DNA of 64,000 nucleotides, taken from assembly GCA_963971305.1 (NCBI GenBank), contig OZ020305.1:4125001-4189000 (forward strand), in the 5' to 3' direction. Below the pieces are notes generated by a model. That model was not told where the DNA came from and ran no database searches. It saw only the letters and a program-made list of their open reading frames with translations. Source of the DNA: Arcuatula senhousia. Its lineage: Eukaryota; Mollusca; Bivalvia; Mytilida; Mytilidae. Shown piece by piece: positions 22,131 through 34,300 of this stretch (the first letter of the stretch is position 1; every line of letters begins with the position of its first letter). Position numbers and translations under genes: made by a program.

Positions 22131-22734
22131 ATGAATCATGGAGGATATATTTATTGTATTTATACCCCGCTACTCAAATGAGACCACGAGAAGGGCCAGA
22201 AGGTACTGGTTCTGGTGGTCCAGCCATTAAAATACTAATACTATTAGTCAGTGACTCAGTTACTAAGTACCAAAGCGGATGTCAGCAAAACGGTTAATTT
22301 TAGGTGGCAGGACCACGCAATTGCAACGACAAAATGCCACATTGACGGATGATGGCTGTTTTTCATTATGGATTTTTAGCCGTTCCAGTGAGGCCTCTCG
22401 GAGACAAAAGGCCTACACTGAGTTGCGCTTAGCTTGTCGGTAAAAAGTTCACTAAAGAAAGCTTTTAGCTTCTCTCCTGATGACGTGTAGGGCACTTTGA
22501 ACACAGAGCGACCGGATGGTGAAATGAGTCAGCCCTGTCATCTTGCATTCCAGGGTCGTCAGGCCAGAGTGAAGTTATAAATCCTGACTGCAAACCGTAG
22601 GGATGAACTGCATTTCCCGCCTTGTTTCCACTTCTTCATTTTGTCCCCCCTTTCCTGTTCATTTTATCACGCTTTTCATGTTCATTTTACCACCCCTTCA
22701 TATTCACAGATTTTGACAGATCTGGAAACTCATC
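22131..22734. other. GC-richer segment, nature unknown
   Basis: About 500 bases (22160-22640) are clearly less AT-rich than their surroundings and have no long open frame. The end contains two ATGTTCATTTTA(C/T)CAC-type repeats (22650-22690) matching in inverse the short repeat at 38508-38581. It is probably a decayed repeat. Confidence 0.35.
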
Positions 22735-23010
22735 CAACAGTATGAGACCCCACCCGAAGCTGCATAGCAAATATCGATAGCCTAGGATAAGTAGTAGCTG
22801 AGAAATCGGTTAGGATTTTTTTTCATTTTTGACCCTTCAAAAATTCTAAGTCAGTTCGTTAAACAGGAAGTAGGTAAGCAACAGACATGAAACCCCTACA
22901 CGAAGCTGCATACCAAATGTCGAAAGCCTAGGATTAGTAGCAGCCGAAAAATCTGTTACGAAAAAAGGGTGATGAAAGCACGCACGGACGGATGGACTAA
23001 CGCCTGGTAT
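22735..23010. repeat. Pearl/Helitron-like fragment, two ~145-bp cores
   Basis: The landmark CGAAGCTGCATA starts at 22755 and 22900, and each is followed by an AGCCTAGGAT(A/T)AGTAG block. The second core ends at a CACGGACGGATGGACTAACG microsatellite-like tract. A single related core is at 46065-46160. Clear ends were not found. Confidence 0.6.
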
Positions 23011-24384
23011 TTCTATGGCATTTCAACTATGGTTGTGTTTGCATGTTATTGCAAACACAGAATTTGCCCCAAATAGCCTTGGATAGTATTTCATTCTAAT
23101 CATGACAAGGATGCTCGCTGGTCTTGTTTTGGTATTTCTGTCATTTTTTCGGAATCCTCTAGATTTTACCATCAAAATAGGGTTAAAATTTTTGCCCACG
23201 AACCCCCTATTTTCTTGTCACTAATGTCTTTAATATGTCATAAAGAGGTAAAAGACAAAGTTTTATCAAATCCTATTTATTCTGTCATGGGTTTTAACAG
23301 CTAAATAGTGGTAATGATAAACCTATGAAAAAGTCAGAGAAAACCTTTTCCCGCCAAAACTTTAACGTCAATTATCTTGAAAACGAGGTCACGAACCTAT
23401 CAAATTTTTTTACTAATTTTATATCTTTAACTTTTATCTTTTCATTTAAGGCATCAAATTTGAAACCTATTTATTTTCAATAATAGTAGCGAACATCCTT
23501 AATATGCATCGGCATCAAGCTTCATATAATTGGGCAAAGATCTTTTTATTGTGGGAGGAGTGTAATGAAAAATTGCGACCATCTTGAAAATTTCAAAAGT
23601 AAGTTGCACACTTCTGAGTAACCCCCTACCACTTTAACAACTTTTATCTAGAATGGTTAAAGGGTTCTCTAAATACATTGTATTGGTCAGACATTTTCAT
23701 GATCAAGTAAGGAAAAGAAACGGTACAAAGTAGTAATTCAGATTGATTAAGTTTCTCTCAATTCGTTTAGGCGACTTAACAAGACAACATATAGTTCTTA
23801 TCGAAAAAGATATGTTCACTTTCACGTCCTAACAATATCAAATCCCGAAATAAGAAATAATCTAAAACGCGGATCAATACGATATTAAAATTCAATCATA
23901 AAAACTTTTACAAAGTTTAAAATATATATTGTAAAATTCGTCGTTTGGATTTTTTATTTTCAAACTCAATAAACATTTAATACCTCTTTTGGAACTGTAA
24001 AACTGTGAAAACTTTGTTTATTTGGTAAAACTTATTTGCCAAATTTTAGTATACTGCTGTTGTGCCTTTGCGTTTTATTGAAAACTTGTAAAACAATCAG
24101 ACTCAGGGGCCAGTTGAAAATGAGCACAAATATACACCATTTTGCTTGACTTTTTTTGTTTTTTTACAATTTATTGAATTTATGCCAAAATATTATGGTT
24201 TTTTCACAATAATTCATGACCATCTTTTGGTTTTTACTCTCAAAAGACCTATAGCCGACTCACCAACAGACCCATTTCCGATATATAGGAAAGCCCAAAA
24301 GGCTCATACGATATTCGACATTCTAATTTTGAAATTCAATATACTTATAACCAATCAGATTGCTTGTTTTATGATCCTGTACCA
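23011..24384. other. No gene seen
   Basis: AT-rich sequence with no supportable coding or RNA feature. Confidence 0.5.
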
Positions 24385-26185
24385 ATCAAAAAAGGTAATA
24401 ACAAAATTACTGTACTTGGAGAATCAATCTCAAATGTCCACAAAGACAAGACAAAATAAGGAAGACATACCGGAAAAATTGAAGATCGCAATGGTCCTGC
24501 TTTGGTACAGGCATTTCAAAAGAAATGGTCGGTTAAACCAGGTTTTAAGGCGCGCCAACCCCCCCCCCCCCCCTTTCCATTGCGATCTTTGGGTCCGGTA
24601 GTTACACAAAACATAATATAACAGGTTTGTGAAGACATATTAGGGACGCTATTCGTGATGATCATCTCAGTACATCAAAGTAGATCTTTTAAAAACGTAA
24701 TTATCGAAATTCGGGATTCGGATTCGAGATACGAGATTTGAAATTCGAGATACGAGATTCGAAATTTGAAATTTGAAATTCAAGATTCGAAACTTTGAAA
24801 TTCGAGATTCGAAATTCGAAATTTAATATACTAATAACCATCCAAATAGATCACCATCAAATTCCAGAAAATCCCACTTTCAACAGTATATTCCACAATT
24901 TTGGTAAAGTCGATTTATTAATATTTTGTTTGCTATTAGTAACTTAGATACATGTATATTTATCCGTATATTTGGCAAAACACACATGCGTCTTAAGCTT
25001 GGTATTGATAATTGATATTGTTGATTTCAGTCTGACGGTTTAAATCAGATGCTGCAATAGCAGATTCAGAAAGGGTTTCGTAATTGGAATCCCCTCCCTA
25101 TCTTTTGGGTTTTAAAAATTAAAGTAGCGCGTTTTTACGGAAACAAGTCCAAAACTGCTATAGCATGCCAAAACATCCCTATTACATTTAGCGACTGCTA
25201 ACTTTAATACTCGCTAAGTGACATAAGTCGTCCAGCTAATGACACATGACCACCAGAGTTAGCTACTCAAGTTACAGTTGAACCAGAGCTAAGATCCTTC
25301 TCAAACAACATGGAGGTTCTTCGGGAGACGCCAATTGGCAAATCATTTTAATATTCATCACCTATCATCTTAGGTATCCGCGAAGTTAAACAAATACATG
25401 CGAACTAAATGACACGTGTTTTTTTTTCTCGAGCATTTATTTTTAATTCTTTTTTGCGTAAGTTTAAAAACCGCGAAAACAAAATAGTATATATACAGTA
25501 TATACCTTTATATTAATAAACACGGAAATTTAAGTCTGAGAGAAAAAGACCTTCCATTGGTTTGAAATCCTCGAACTTTGGCTCCCGCAAAAAAAAACCC
25601 AAACAAACAAACAACGCGTACGGTATATTGAATTTCGAATGTCGAACCTCGAATTTCGAAACTCGAATCTCGAATTTCACAACTTATTCGATATGCCAGA
25701 GCTTGCACACATTTCACAGATTTTTTGATCAGACACCGATTTCTTCGTGACCGACTTTTGGAGCAGGGCTATAAGAAAATACGTCTCATACGATCCCTAA
25801 AAAATTCTTTCTTCGTTATCGGCCACTGGTAGAAAAGTTCAAAATTGAGTTAAAAGATATGGTGGTTAATTCTTTTAATTAGTGTTTGACTGGTCTGCTG
25901 TACTGAGATGATCACATCAATATCCCTATTGTGTCTCACAGCTATGTTGTGTTCCATGGTCATTACCGGATCCTAAGATCGCAATGGAAGAGGGAGGTTT
26001 GGCGCCATAAAACATGGTTTAACCCACCATTTCGTTTGAAATGCCTGTACCAAGTCAGGACCATTGCGATCCACCCATTTTCCGGTATGACTGATTCGTT
26101 TTTGTCGTTTTCTCTGGACTATGAGATTGATCATTCAAGTTCGGTAGTTTTGTTTTTACCTTTATTCAAATCTCATATGAGCCTT
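24385..26185. repeat. Inverted pair of repeat X around a 1.2 kb core
   Basis: Repeat X occurs at 24385-24680 and, inverted, at 25895-26185. Pairing includes GATGATCATCTCAGTAC (24656) against GTACTGAGATGATCAC (25899), and the TGGTACAGGCATTTCAAA block against its complement near 26035. The enclosed sequence has an ATTCGAGATTCGAAA-type microsatellite at 24712-24830 and a related inverted one at 25628-25690. A run of about 16 C residues at 24558-24573 sits in the left arm. This could be one large foldback element or two independent insertions. Confidence 0.6.
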
Positions 26186-26890
26186 CGGGGCTTTCGTACA
26201 TATAGCCTCCATGCAAGATTAAATTCGCAGTTAGCCGAGTGATATTTATCTCCTTGATACTAGTGTGGCCGAATTGGGGCTTTAAATGAGCACCAACTAG
26301 CTATTGAAAAGCATATTTTTTAAGGTTGTACCGTAGACACTGCATCATTTTCCAATTATTTGTTATTTATGCATACTTTTAGGAGTAACCTCTGATCAGC
26401 AAAACCAAAAGTATCAAAAGAAAAGTGCTCAAGCCTAAAACTTTCGAAAAGTGACGTAAAATTCAGCACAGTAGATATCCACTACGTACATTTCAAAGAA
26501 ATTTAAATTCAAGATTCTGAAAATGAATAGTCCGAATATTTCGAAGCACTCATTTTATAAAAGAATTCGTAACACACTAGTGCAAAGTGTAATCAAGACC
26601 GTGGTGATTCACCTTTCGACCTCTTATTAAGGAAGCATCTATGTGAGATTTAGCCTCAATAGAATGAGAATGGCATCGAAATAAGATTAATTCGTTTAAG
26701 TTTATTAAATAAGTAACGAATAAACAAAACCTAATGAAATCATAATGCAATAAATATAAATATACATGTCATAATATGTCATACATTAACATTCACTGTG
26801 AAGGTTGTACAACACATGAATTCACAGAACTAAGGGCAATTGATTTTTGTGAATCATAAAAGTTACAAAATATTCGCATACAATTTTTAA
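26186..26890. other. No gene seen
   Basis: AT-rich intergenic sequence with no supportable feature. Confidence 0.5.
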
Positions 26891-27157
26891 CAAGAGGCTC
26901 CAAGGAGCCTGATTCGCTCACCTGGTCATTAAGCTATGGGAGAATCTACTATTACCTTTTACCCATATAAAGGGTCGTCTGATAATTTTGACCCAATATA
27001 GACTTTTGTAAGGCTTAATGAGCCTAAGTTTAGGTAAGCATCAGCTTTTCGCCATTTTCAATAGTTTTCATTCTACAGGAAACGCTTTTTTACCTGTACA
27101 AGACCATAACCCCTATCAGGGGTGATCTGACAACTTCGACCAAATGGAGACTTTTGT

Positions 27158-28443
27158 ATGGCACGCCGTTCTCGTCAAAAGTATAAATTAAAATACCATC
27201 ACAAATTACACACTCAAAATTTTAAATATGCACTCAAAGTGTTAAATTTCGCACCAAACATTTTTTATTTCGCACTCAAAATTCAAAACATGCACTTAAA
27301 ATTTTATGCTTCGCACTCAAAAGGGTAGATTGAAAATACACACTCAAAATTTATATATATACACTCAAACCGGAAAAAATCGCACTCAAAATTGTGCGCA
27401 TTATTTTCGCGCAAAACTCATAATTATTCATAAAGATATAAATAGATAAATTTTATCTTGGTGGTTTTTGCGTTTTTGAAACGAATCTATTTATATAGAT
27501 AAGCCCATAGACATATGTCTATGATAAGCCTTATCATTTTCCATGAAAAATATGTATCTGATGTTTTTGGACATCTTTGTAAAACATATTTTTAATAGAA
27601 GATAATGAGATGTGGAAAAAGTGTCCATGGCATAACCTACAATCTAAACACAACAGAAAACGTATATAACACGTATATTATATTTTTTCGTCTTAAATCA
27701 AATGCTTCTTTAAGAAGAGGGACCTTGATGGATTAACGCACACACTTTGCTTAGTTTTTTGTGTTAAATGACTTTGAAGCATTCTAAAAAAATTCTATTT
27801 AGCGTTGCCAGAGACCCTATAAAAAATAGGGTTTCTGGTTTTGCTTTCAGTTGACTAATTGTTGGACATCTCTTTGTTGCTACAAATGCACATATCCTTG
27901 AATAGGAGCACACGCTACAGGTACTTGTTCCATCAATGTGCGGATCGACTATCCATATAAAAGAAAGAATATGGATAGTCGACCCGCACATTGATAGAAA
28001 CAAGTGCCTGTGCTAAAGCCTTTCTAATTCTACATTACTTATTTTTATGTTTTTCTTTTTTAACAATTATTTATTGTTTGCCTTCATGCTTTACAAATTT
28101 TTGTTTGGTTTCGTTTCTGGTTCGTTTTTTGTTTTACATGGACACTTCAAGCTTCAGAAAAACCGGGATTGAAATATTCAAATAAATCTAATGAATATTT
28201 ACAAGTCATGTGCAAAAAAGGTGCGCACAATTTTGAGTGCGTATTTTTCGGTTTTGAGTTCGTAGTTTTCATTTTTTTAGTATGAAAATTAAAATTTTGA
28301 GTGTGTAATTTCGATTTACTAATTGAGTGCGAAATTTGAAATTTTGAGTGCGACGTTTAAAATTTTGAGTGTATATTTTAACTTTGAGTGTGTAATTTGT
28401 GATGATATTTTAAATCATACTTTTGACGAGAACGGCGTGCCAT
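27158..28443. mobile_element. Long-inverted-repeat element with exact 8-bp target duplication
   Basis: Arms of about 240 bases start ATGGCACGCCGTTCTCGTCA on the left and are mirrored up to 28443 on the right. The arms are themselves repetitive, with repeated (C/G)CACTCAAAATTTTAAA units. The 8 bases ACTTTTGT lie immediately outside each end (27150-27157 and 28444-28451). The empty site is confirmed by the paralogous core at 44573, which reads GAGACTTTTGTAGAGCTTTT without interruption. An 8-bp duplication is characteristic of hAT-type and some other DNA transposons. The interior has no transposase; it includes a short Penelope-tail match (27596-27655, minus) and a strong hairpin. Confidence 0.85.
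27907..28013. repeat. ~50-bp-arm hairpin
   Basis: The left arm (about 27907-27958, ending GCGGATCGACTATCCATAT) pairs almost perfectly with the right arm (about 27969-28013, starting ATATGGATAGTCGACCCGC), with a loop of about 10 bases (AAAAGAAAGA). There are only a few mismatches. It may be a small foldback element or a template for small RNA; nothing shows transcription. Confidence 0.7.
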
Positions 28444-28746
28444 ACTTTTGTACAGCTTTTGATTCTGAAGAGCTTAAAATCCGAATCCTTCGAATTTTTT
28501 CTATCTGTTTTAGTTATAAGCCATTTTAAGTGATTTTTACTAAAGTAACAGCGGCCAAAAAAAAATCATTTCCAAATGAGGAGCGCTTCTTGCCAACATA
28601 TGTATCATTCTTGCAAAGTTTCAGTTTAATTGGATTAGTGGTTTTAAAGGAGAAGCTTTTTTAAATTGTTAACGAACGACGGATGACGACGGACGCCGCG
28701 GCATAGTGATGGCATATAAGCTGACATTGGCCAGGTGAGCTAAAAA

Positions 28747-29238
28747 CCCAAGCAAACAAACAAACAAAACAAAAAAGTTCATTAAAATACATAAATTACA
28801 ATTCTATGAGCGAGTGTGCAGCATGCTATGCGGAGTCTTCCGTGATATCTTTGTAGGACTACTTACCGATTTGAAATAACGAGTCTTTTGTTAAGATGGT
28901 GCGTAAATTTTTTTGTTCTATATAAAACCGTCTCCTTAATATTTGAACCGAGTTTTTTCCCCTTAAACCTCAATGTTTAATCAATAAGTTTGTTCAGAAA
29001 TAGTATCTCCTTTAGTGCTAAAATGTCATTAACCTAGACTGAGCGTCTAAACAAAGTAGAGATATTTTCTTGAACTCAAGGGGTTACGATAAAAACTGCC
29101 AGAACAAATATGAATGTCAACACGACTAATGGTCCTGGAAATAATGAAGAGTTCCTGTAAATAGAACAATTTCAATGTTAAATGAAATAACAGTTAAAAC
29201 ACAGTACCAAAACGTGTATCAATAAGAATTTTGTTGTT
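28747..29238. other. No gene seen
   Basis: Starts with (CAAA)n-like low-complexity sequence and continues as AT-rich spacer. Confidence 0.5.
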
Positions 29239-31185
29239 ATGTATGTTCCGGACGATATGAGTATCTGGACCATACGCGTATGGTCGTGACCATATGGGTA
29301 TACTCATATTGTTGGACCAATCGAGTATGGTCGGAGCCATGCAGAAATACCGATATTTGATTAATTAGTATAAAACGAAATAACTTCGGTATCACATTGG
29401 ATACAAAATGTTTTCGAAAAAAAAAAATCAAATCAAAATTAATTGAAAAGTTTGTCAGGGAAATAGACTTTTCATCGATAGCTAGAAAAAAGATTATTTA
29501 CTCAAACGACATCATGAAAAAAGGTTAATATTAACACTGTATGGAAAGAGCGAAAGGGAAAAACGGTTGATTTCTGTGCCCCGGTGTAGTTTACTCCTGT
29601 GTCATTGTTGTATTGTGGGTAAAACAGACGATTGTAAACATCAGGAAGACGAAAATATGTCATTTAGGTTGAAAAATAGATATACTAGTGTTGTTAAGGT
29701 TCATTTGTAGTTTCTTACTAGTCACTCTATTGTTTTTTAACAAGTTTTAAATCAATAGATAAATAATGTAAGATATATCGCAATGAAAACAACAAAAAGT
29801 TAAAATGCTGAAAATCGCATAATTCTTTGGTACATCTGTAAGCAATTAGTAAGTGTAAATATTCTTTATAATATTTTAGAACATATTCTACTGTCGAAGA
29901 TTAGAAATTGTCCTCTCAAATGATTTTACAGCTGTGTTTCACTTATGAGGCGAATGTTTATTGTGTGCCCTGCTGCTGTTAAGTTCTGTGCACGCTGTAG
30001 TTTATTTGAGAGCAGTTTTTAAAGTAGCGAAAGTTTATTTATGTGTTCTGATAAAATTTATCAAAATAGAAAAAGCCTTTAATTTATAGAAAAACTCATT
30101 TCTAAGTAGCAGTTTGCGTTTTTAATCTTAATTTGATGGAATATTTTATGAAAGGTTAACAAAAAACCTACAATAAGTAACTGATTCGTTGTTTTGTAAA
30201 CACTCAATAAAAAGGGTTGAAGAAATGCTGTCGTTTATTTCCGAGTTCACGAATGTTGATTTCTGTGTAGCAAAAATTGTTGTAGTTTATTTCTGTGCTA
30301 TTTATTTTTATTATAATTAATTTTTATTGTTTGATGTTATAACATGAATGTGCTTTTAAATACAAGCTAGAGGCACTAATGGAAATATTTTTTTTTTCAA
30401 TTTCAGAAATATAATATGGATAAAATAAAATGCGAATATTGTGATTTTTTTCTGGCATATTCAATGACACAATTTTGCATTTTGTCCATAACCATCCCAA
30501 GGAAAAAGTAAATATCAAAATTAGAGTGGATGAGAAAAAGAACAAGTTTAAACATTTAAAATTTGATTTGAGACCAGAAGATGAAATTTTAGATGGACAA
30601 AACATTGTACTAGATGAATAAAAAACTTACAATAACCGTTGTTGACTTTGATGATGTTTTGGAACCCCCATTGTCTATTGAAATTGGGTATAAAACTGTT
30701 AGTTTTATTGTTCGGAAATGTTATTTTGAAATGTAATCATAAACAAACCGAATACTGTATAGCAGGAAATTATCGAGACAGTTTTATTTTGCGATTTTCG
30801 CACTGACATTGCTGCACCTAAATTGAAAAAAACACACGGCGCGATATGTGTCCTCCATTTTAGTCTAAATGGACAATACGATTACTGTGTAAATTTAAGA
30901 CTGTGTTAACTAAAACTCAGTAGTCCTTCCAGGAAAAGCAAAGACGATGCGAAAAAAAATCCCAGGTTTACAGCCTACAAAAATAACTCAATAAATACTA
31001 TTTATATTCTATTCTAAATATAAATTCTATTCTATTCTGTATAAATATAGATTTTATCACCAATTAATTTTGTCGTGCTTTGTTTAAAAGAGCTTTATAT
31101 ATTATTTTTGTAATTTATAGAATAAGTAAAACATTAGATGGTTTAGACAGGAATCGTAAATGAACACTTGTTTTAAAATTATCCT

Positions 31186-32577
31186 GGGGCCGTGTTAACG
31201 AAGGTGTCCTAGGATTAGGACATGTCTAAGGATGGCCTTTGGACATGTCTCGGTTCTAAGTCGTGTTATTGAAAGCATCCTAAAAATGGCACGCCCTAAA
31301 GGAGTAAAGCCACGAAGGCCCTAATTTGGCCCGGTATTTTCACTATTTTTTTAACTTCTTTTAGTTGTCGAAAATTTAACTAAAATATGTTAAGGTATGA
31401 ACAAACTCTAATCTGTAAGATTTTGCAAAATATTTACACCACAGGTTTAGCTTTGAGACTTTAAACAGGCCATAACTTGGAAATTTTCTCATTTTTTACA
31501 CATTTTCACTGTTTTCTCTGCATATTTCGTCAAAATTAGTATTGGCCACATTCGTCGACCACCGTATTTTTTTGGTAATTAATTTATTATATCATAATAC
31601 ACATTTCTATCACAAAATAATTTTGGTCGACAGGTGTGGCCCATTTCATATTTATCGATTTATACATGAAAATCAAGGAAAACTGTCACAAATTGTTATT
31701 TTTCGCAAAATAGTCTATTTTTGACCTCACTACTCTCCTTATTGATAAATAATTGAAGGAAAAAATATTGCAATTCATGAAATATAAAGACTAATGAACA
31801 TTAATGCAGCAACAACAAGCAGATATATCAAAGTTGAATTTTTGGGCCATTTTGGGGGCTTCGTGGCTCAACTCCTTTGGTCCGTAATTAAGGTTGCAAA
31901 AATTGTTGTCCTAGGACCATCCTTGTGACTTTAAATTTTAAAAAAAGTGTCTGAAATAGGTTTTATCCCCTTGAATTAGGGTTGTATGTGGCCCAACTCT
32001 CATTTTTGATATTTTACTTTCTACATTTAGCAAACTAAGATATTTTTGTCATTGATTAAATTTTCCCAATAGTTACCCATATAATGGCGTTTTACCAGTT
32101 ACTTTTGACGATATTCTAATATATGTAGTACTAGACTTTTGAAATTAACATTTAACAGTTCATGTGGATATTTGCTTCCCAAACCTAGGGATTTACTTTT
32201 GGTATTAGTGATAAGTGCAACGCGCATAACAAAAATGAATGAAGAAATGCAATGATATTGGAATACATTATTTTTATTCTCTAAAAAAAATCCAAAGGCA
32301 ATGCAATAAAAATGCTTAAATCTATTTTGCATCTGAAAATGTAAAACAAAAAACTTCAAGTTTTTTTTCAAACGCCTTCACATCGGCGTTAATGCATGAC
32401 ATATGGCTATTCAGGATTATCTTAAATTCGTATAAGGATGGTCCTAATTAAGGTTATCCTTAGATGGTTCCGTTTAACATCCTTGGGCGCGTCTAAGGAT
32501 GATCTTTTCTACATCCCATTTTAAGTCATAAGACATTGTTTAGGATACAGCTTAGGACAGCTTCATTAACCTGTCAC
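31186..32577. mobile_element. Third-layer element with CTAAGGATG-rich ends
   Basis: The left end (GGGGCCGTGTTAACGAAGG, then TGTCCTAGGATTAGGACATG) is mirrored by the right end, which on the minus strand reads GGTGACAGGTTAATGAAGC then TGTCCTAAG. Both ends carry several CTAAGGATG motifs. Exact boundaries are uncertain by a few bases and no duplication was confirmed. It contains a fourth element. Confidence 0.65.
31295..31881. mobile_element. Fourth-layer element, MITE family M
   Basis: CCTAAAGGAGTAAAGCCACG (31295) pairs with the inverted CCAAAGGAGTTGAGCCACG ending at 31881. The length (587 bp) and the GGAGT...GGCCC end layout match the family M elements at 11038-11626 and 58875-59440. Confidence 0.65.
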
Positions 32578-33494
32578 CTGATTTAGAGTTAGAACTAAAG
32601 TTATATTTCCATTATTTGATCTGATTTTCTATGGCCAAGTATTTATAACTCAGAACGAAACGTTCGCAACCACACAAATAAACTTCCGCGGGCTCTGAAA
32701 TATACATTCGCATGTAGAAAATCAGCACAGAAATATACATTCTCGGTGCAAATTTTAACACCTACTCTTATTTCATCGATCTGTCTTGAACCTTTGCATA
32801 ATTAAACTTTATTTATCAACAATAGAGTTCTATATATACTTAAATACACGATGAACAGTTTTTGTTCACTTTAATTTCATCTGCAAGTGTTTTATTTATG
32901 TAATTTTTCCAAAAAAGCGTGTTTTATTTATAAATTGATGACTTTTTGTGATCAAAATAGCTAATGACATAAAAATGCAAGTAAAACTTGAATAAACTAA
33001 ATCGTTACTATCTAATGTTGAAATCACCGACAATGCAGGATATGTAATTATTCAATAATTAAGTAAAAAGGCAGAAAAAACAGACGACTTCATTTTGAGC
33101 ACAGCAATAAACTACATCGGGGCACAGAAATCAACCGTTTTTCCCTTTCGCTCTTTCCATACAGTGATTAAGATAATTGATTGACTGATTGAAAAGCATT
33201 TTGTTACAAAAAAACCGGCATTTTTTACAAGTAATTTTACAACTAAAACCGACAGATTTTGATAAATAAAATAATTTCATACTCATACGCAAAGTTATAC
33301 AATTTTTTATACTTCAAACATTCGAATATTTGTTGAATCCCAAAACACTTCTGCAGAGACCATTGTTAAAATACTTCGCAATTTTTTATAAAAAATTTGT
33401 TAACTTAAGTTATTTTTTAACATTCATGATCTATTATTTTGGTAGAACTTTTTGTAACTTTTTTCTCGGTAACTACTTAATAATTAAAATACAG

Positions 33495-33656
33495 CATAGG
33501 CGGATCCAGGCGGGGGCCTGGGGGCCCGGGCCCCCCCCCCTTTTTACGGAAAAATTTGGTTGAATATATAGGAAATCATTGAAGCGTGACCAAAGCGGGC
33601 CCCCTCTTAGGCCAGTCAGTGGGCCCCTCTTTTCAGAATCTCTGGATCCGCCTCTG
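33495..33656. mobile_element. 162-bp MITE with GGCGGATCCAG ends and TACAG duplication
   Basis: The ends CATAGGCGGATCCAGG and CTCTGGATCCGCCTCTG are inverted repeats. TACAG lies outside each (33490-33494 and 33657-33661). The centre has C and G runs and the complementary blocks GGGCCCGGGCCCC / GGGCCCCCTC / GGGCCCCTC. It is inserted in the right interior of the outer element. Confidence 0.75.
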
Positions 33657-34172
33657 TACAGTAACTCTATCAGCATGAAATCCCATATGGTAGGATTTGA
33701 GAATTTGTTTTCAGTTCTGTTCCTTACCAACGTTCTGTTTTAAATTTACGAAATCCATACTATTCTCTCTTTAAACAATCTATGTGTGTTTTAAATTCAT
33801 TTAGTCCAATTATTGCACAAAAGTAACGTATCTTTTTTTATTTTATTCCACTTATAAGTTCTGTTTTTAGTAATAGAAATACTTATATGGCCCAACACCT
33901 ATATGGTCGGGCTCGTCATAGCCATGCGAGTATATACCCATATTGTCCGACTATACGCGTACGGCCCGACCATATGAGTATACCCATATGGTCATGACCA
34001 TACTCGTATTGTCCAAACACTCATATGGTCCGGAACATGTATTTCGAGAAGTAATTCACAGTAGCAGGATTTGAATCAAAATATTTGGAAAGCTAAAATA
34101 TATGTTTCTATAAAAGAGAAATATTGGCACATAAAATCTTCTGAAAGGAAATATCTGGGGCATAAATACAAG

Positions 34173-34300
34173 TCGCTTTGTGGGCAAGGCGGTCTGACTC
34201 TATGTCAGGTTCCTGTGCGCTCTTAAGTTGACTTTTACCGACAAACTTAGGGCTGTTGCCGGCCTATTCGCCTCTCGAACCCTCACGGACAATAGAAACA
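34173..34300 (+). repeat. Possible tRNA-derived SINE, copy 1
   Basis: CGCTTTGTGGGCAAGGCGGT followed by CTATGTCAGGTTCCTGTGCG resembles RNA polymerase III A- and B-box spacing (a GGTTC-type B box). The same arrangement recurs at 35396-35525. No poly-A or target duplication was resolved. Confidence 0.45.

Larger units (their letters stand above)
26891..28746. mobile_element. Helitron/pearl-like element of the GAGGCTCC family, interrupted
   Basis: The left end has a GAGGCTCCAAGGAGCCTG hairpin and then TCGCTCACCTGGTC. The right end has GACGACGGACGCC followed by GGCCAGGTGAGCTAAAAA. Both ends match the element at 43438-44937. It holds about one and a half of the ~155-bp cores and is split at 27150-28451 by a long-inverted-repeat element. 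The terminal pairing GCTCACCTGG / CCAGGTGAGC and the closing CTAA are shared with the second copy. Confidence 0.75.
29535..33166. mobile_element. Second-layer inverted-repeat element with ATTAA duplication
   Basis: The end CACTGTATGGAAAGAGCGAA is mirrored at the right up to CAGTG at 33166, with at least 60 near-identical bases including the GGTTGATTTCTGTGCCCCG block. ATTAA flanks both sides (29530-29534 and 33167-33171). Subterminal copies of TTTCTGTG...TGTAGTTTA recur near 29980 and 30260. It lies inside 29245-34036 and itself contains a third element. A solo end is at 7371-7475. Confidence 0.8.
29245..34036. mobile_element. Outer inverted-repeat element containing nested insertions
   Basis: The left terminus GTTCCGGACGATATGAGTAT and its inverted partner ending GTCCGGAAC at 34036 define terminal repeats of about 90-140 bases, rich in short palindromes of the type ACCATATGGGTATAC and ACGCGTA. 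ATGTAT flanks both ends (29239-29244 and 34037-34042). Most of the 4.8 kb is later insertions; its own interior is only the sequence between about 29430-29530 and 33170-33890. No transposase was seen. Confidence 0.75.

Noticed and set aside
24146..24601. 151-codon open frame
   Set aside because: Starts at a non-ATG codon, ends in a C run inside repeat X, and has no conserved domain.
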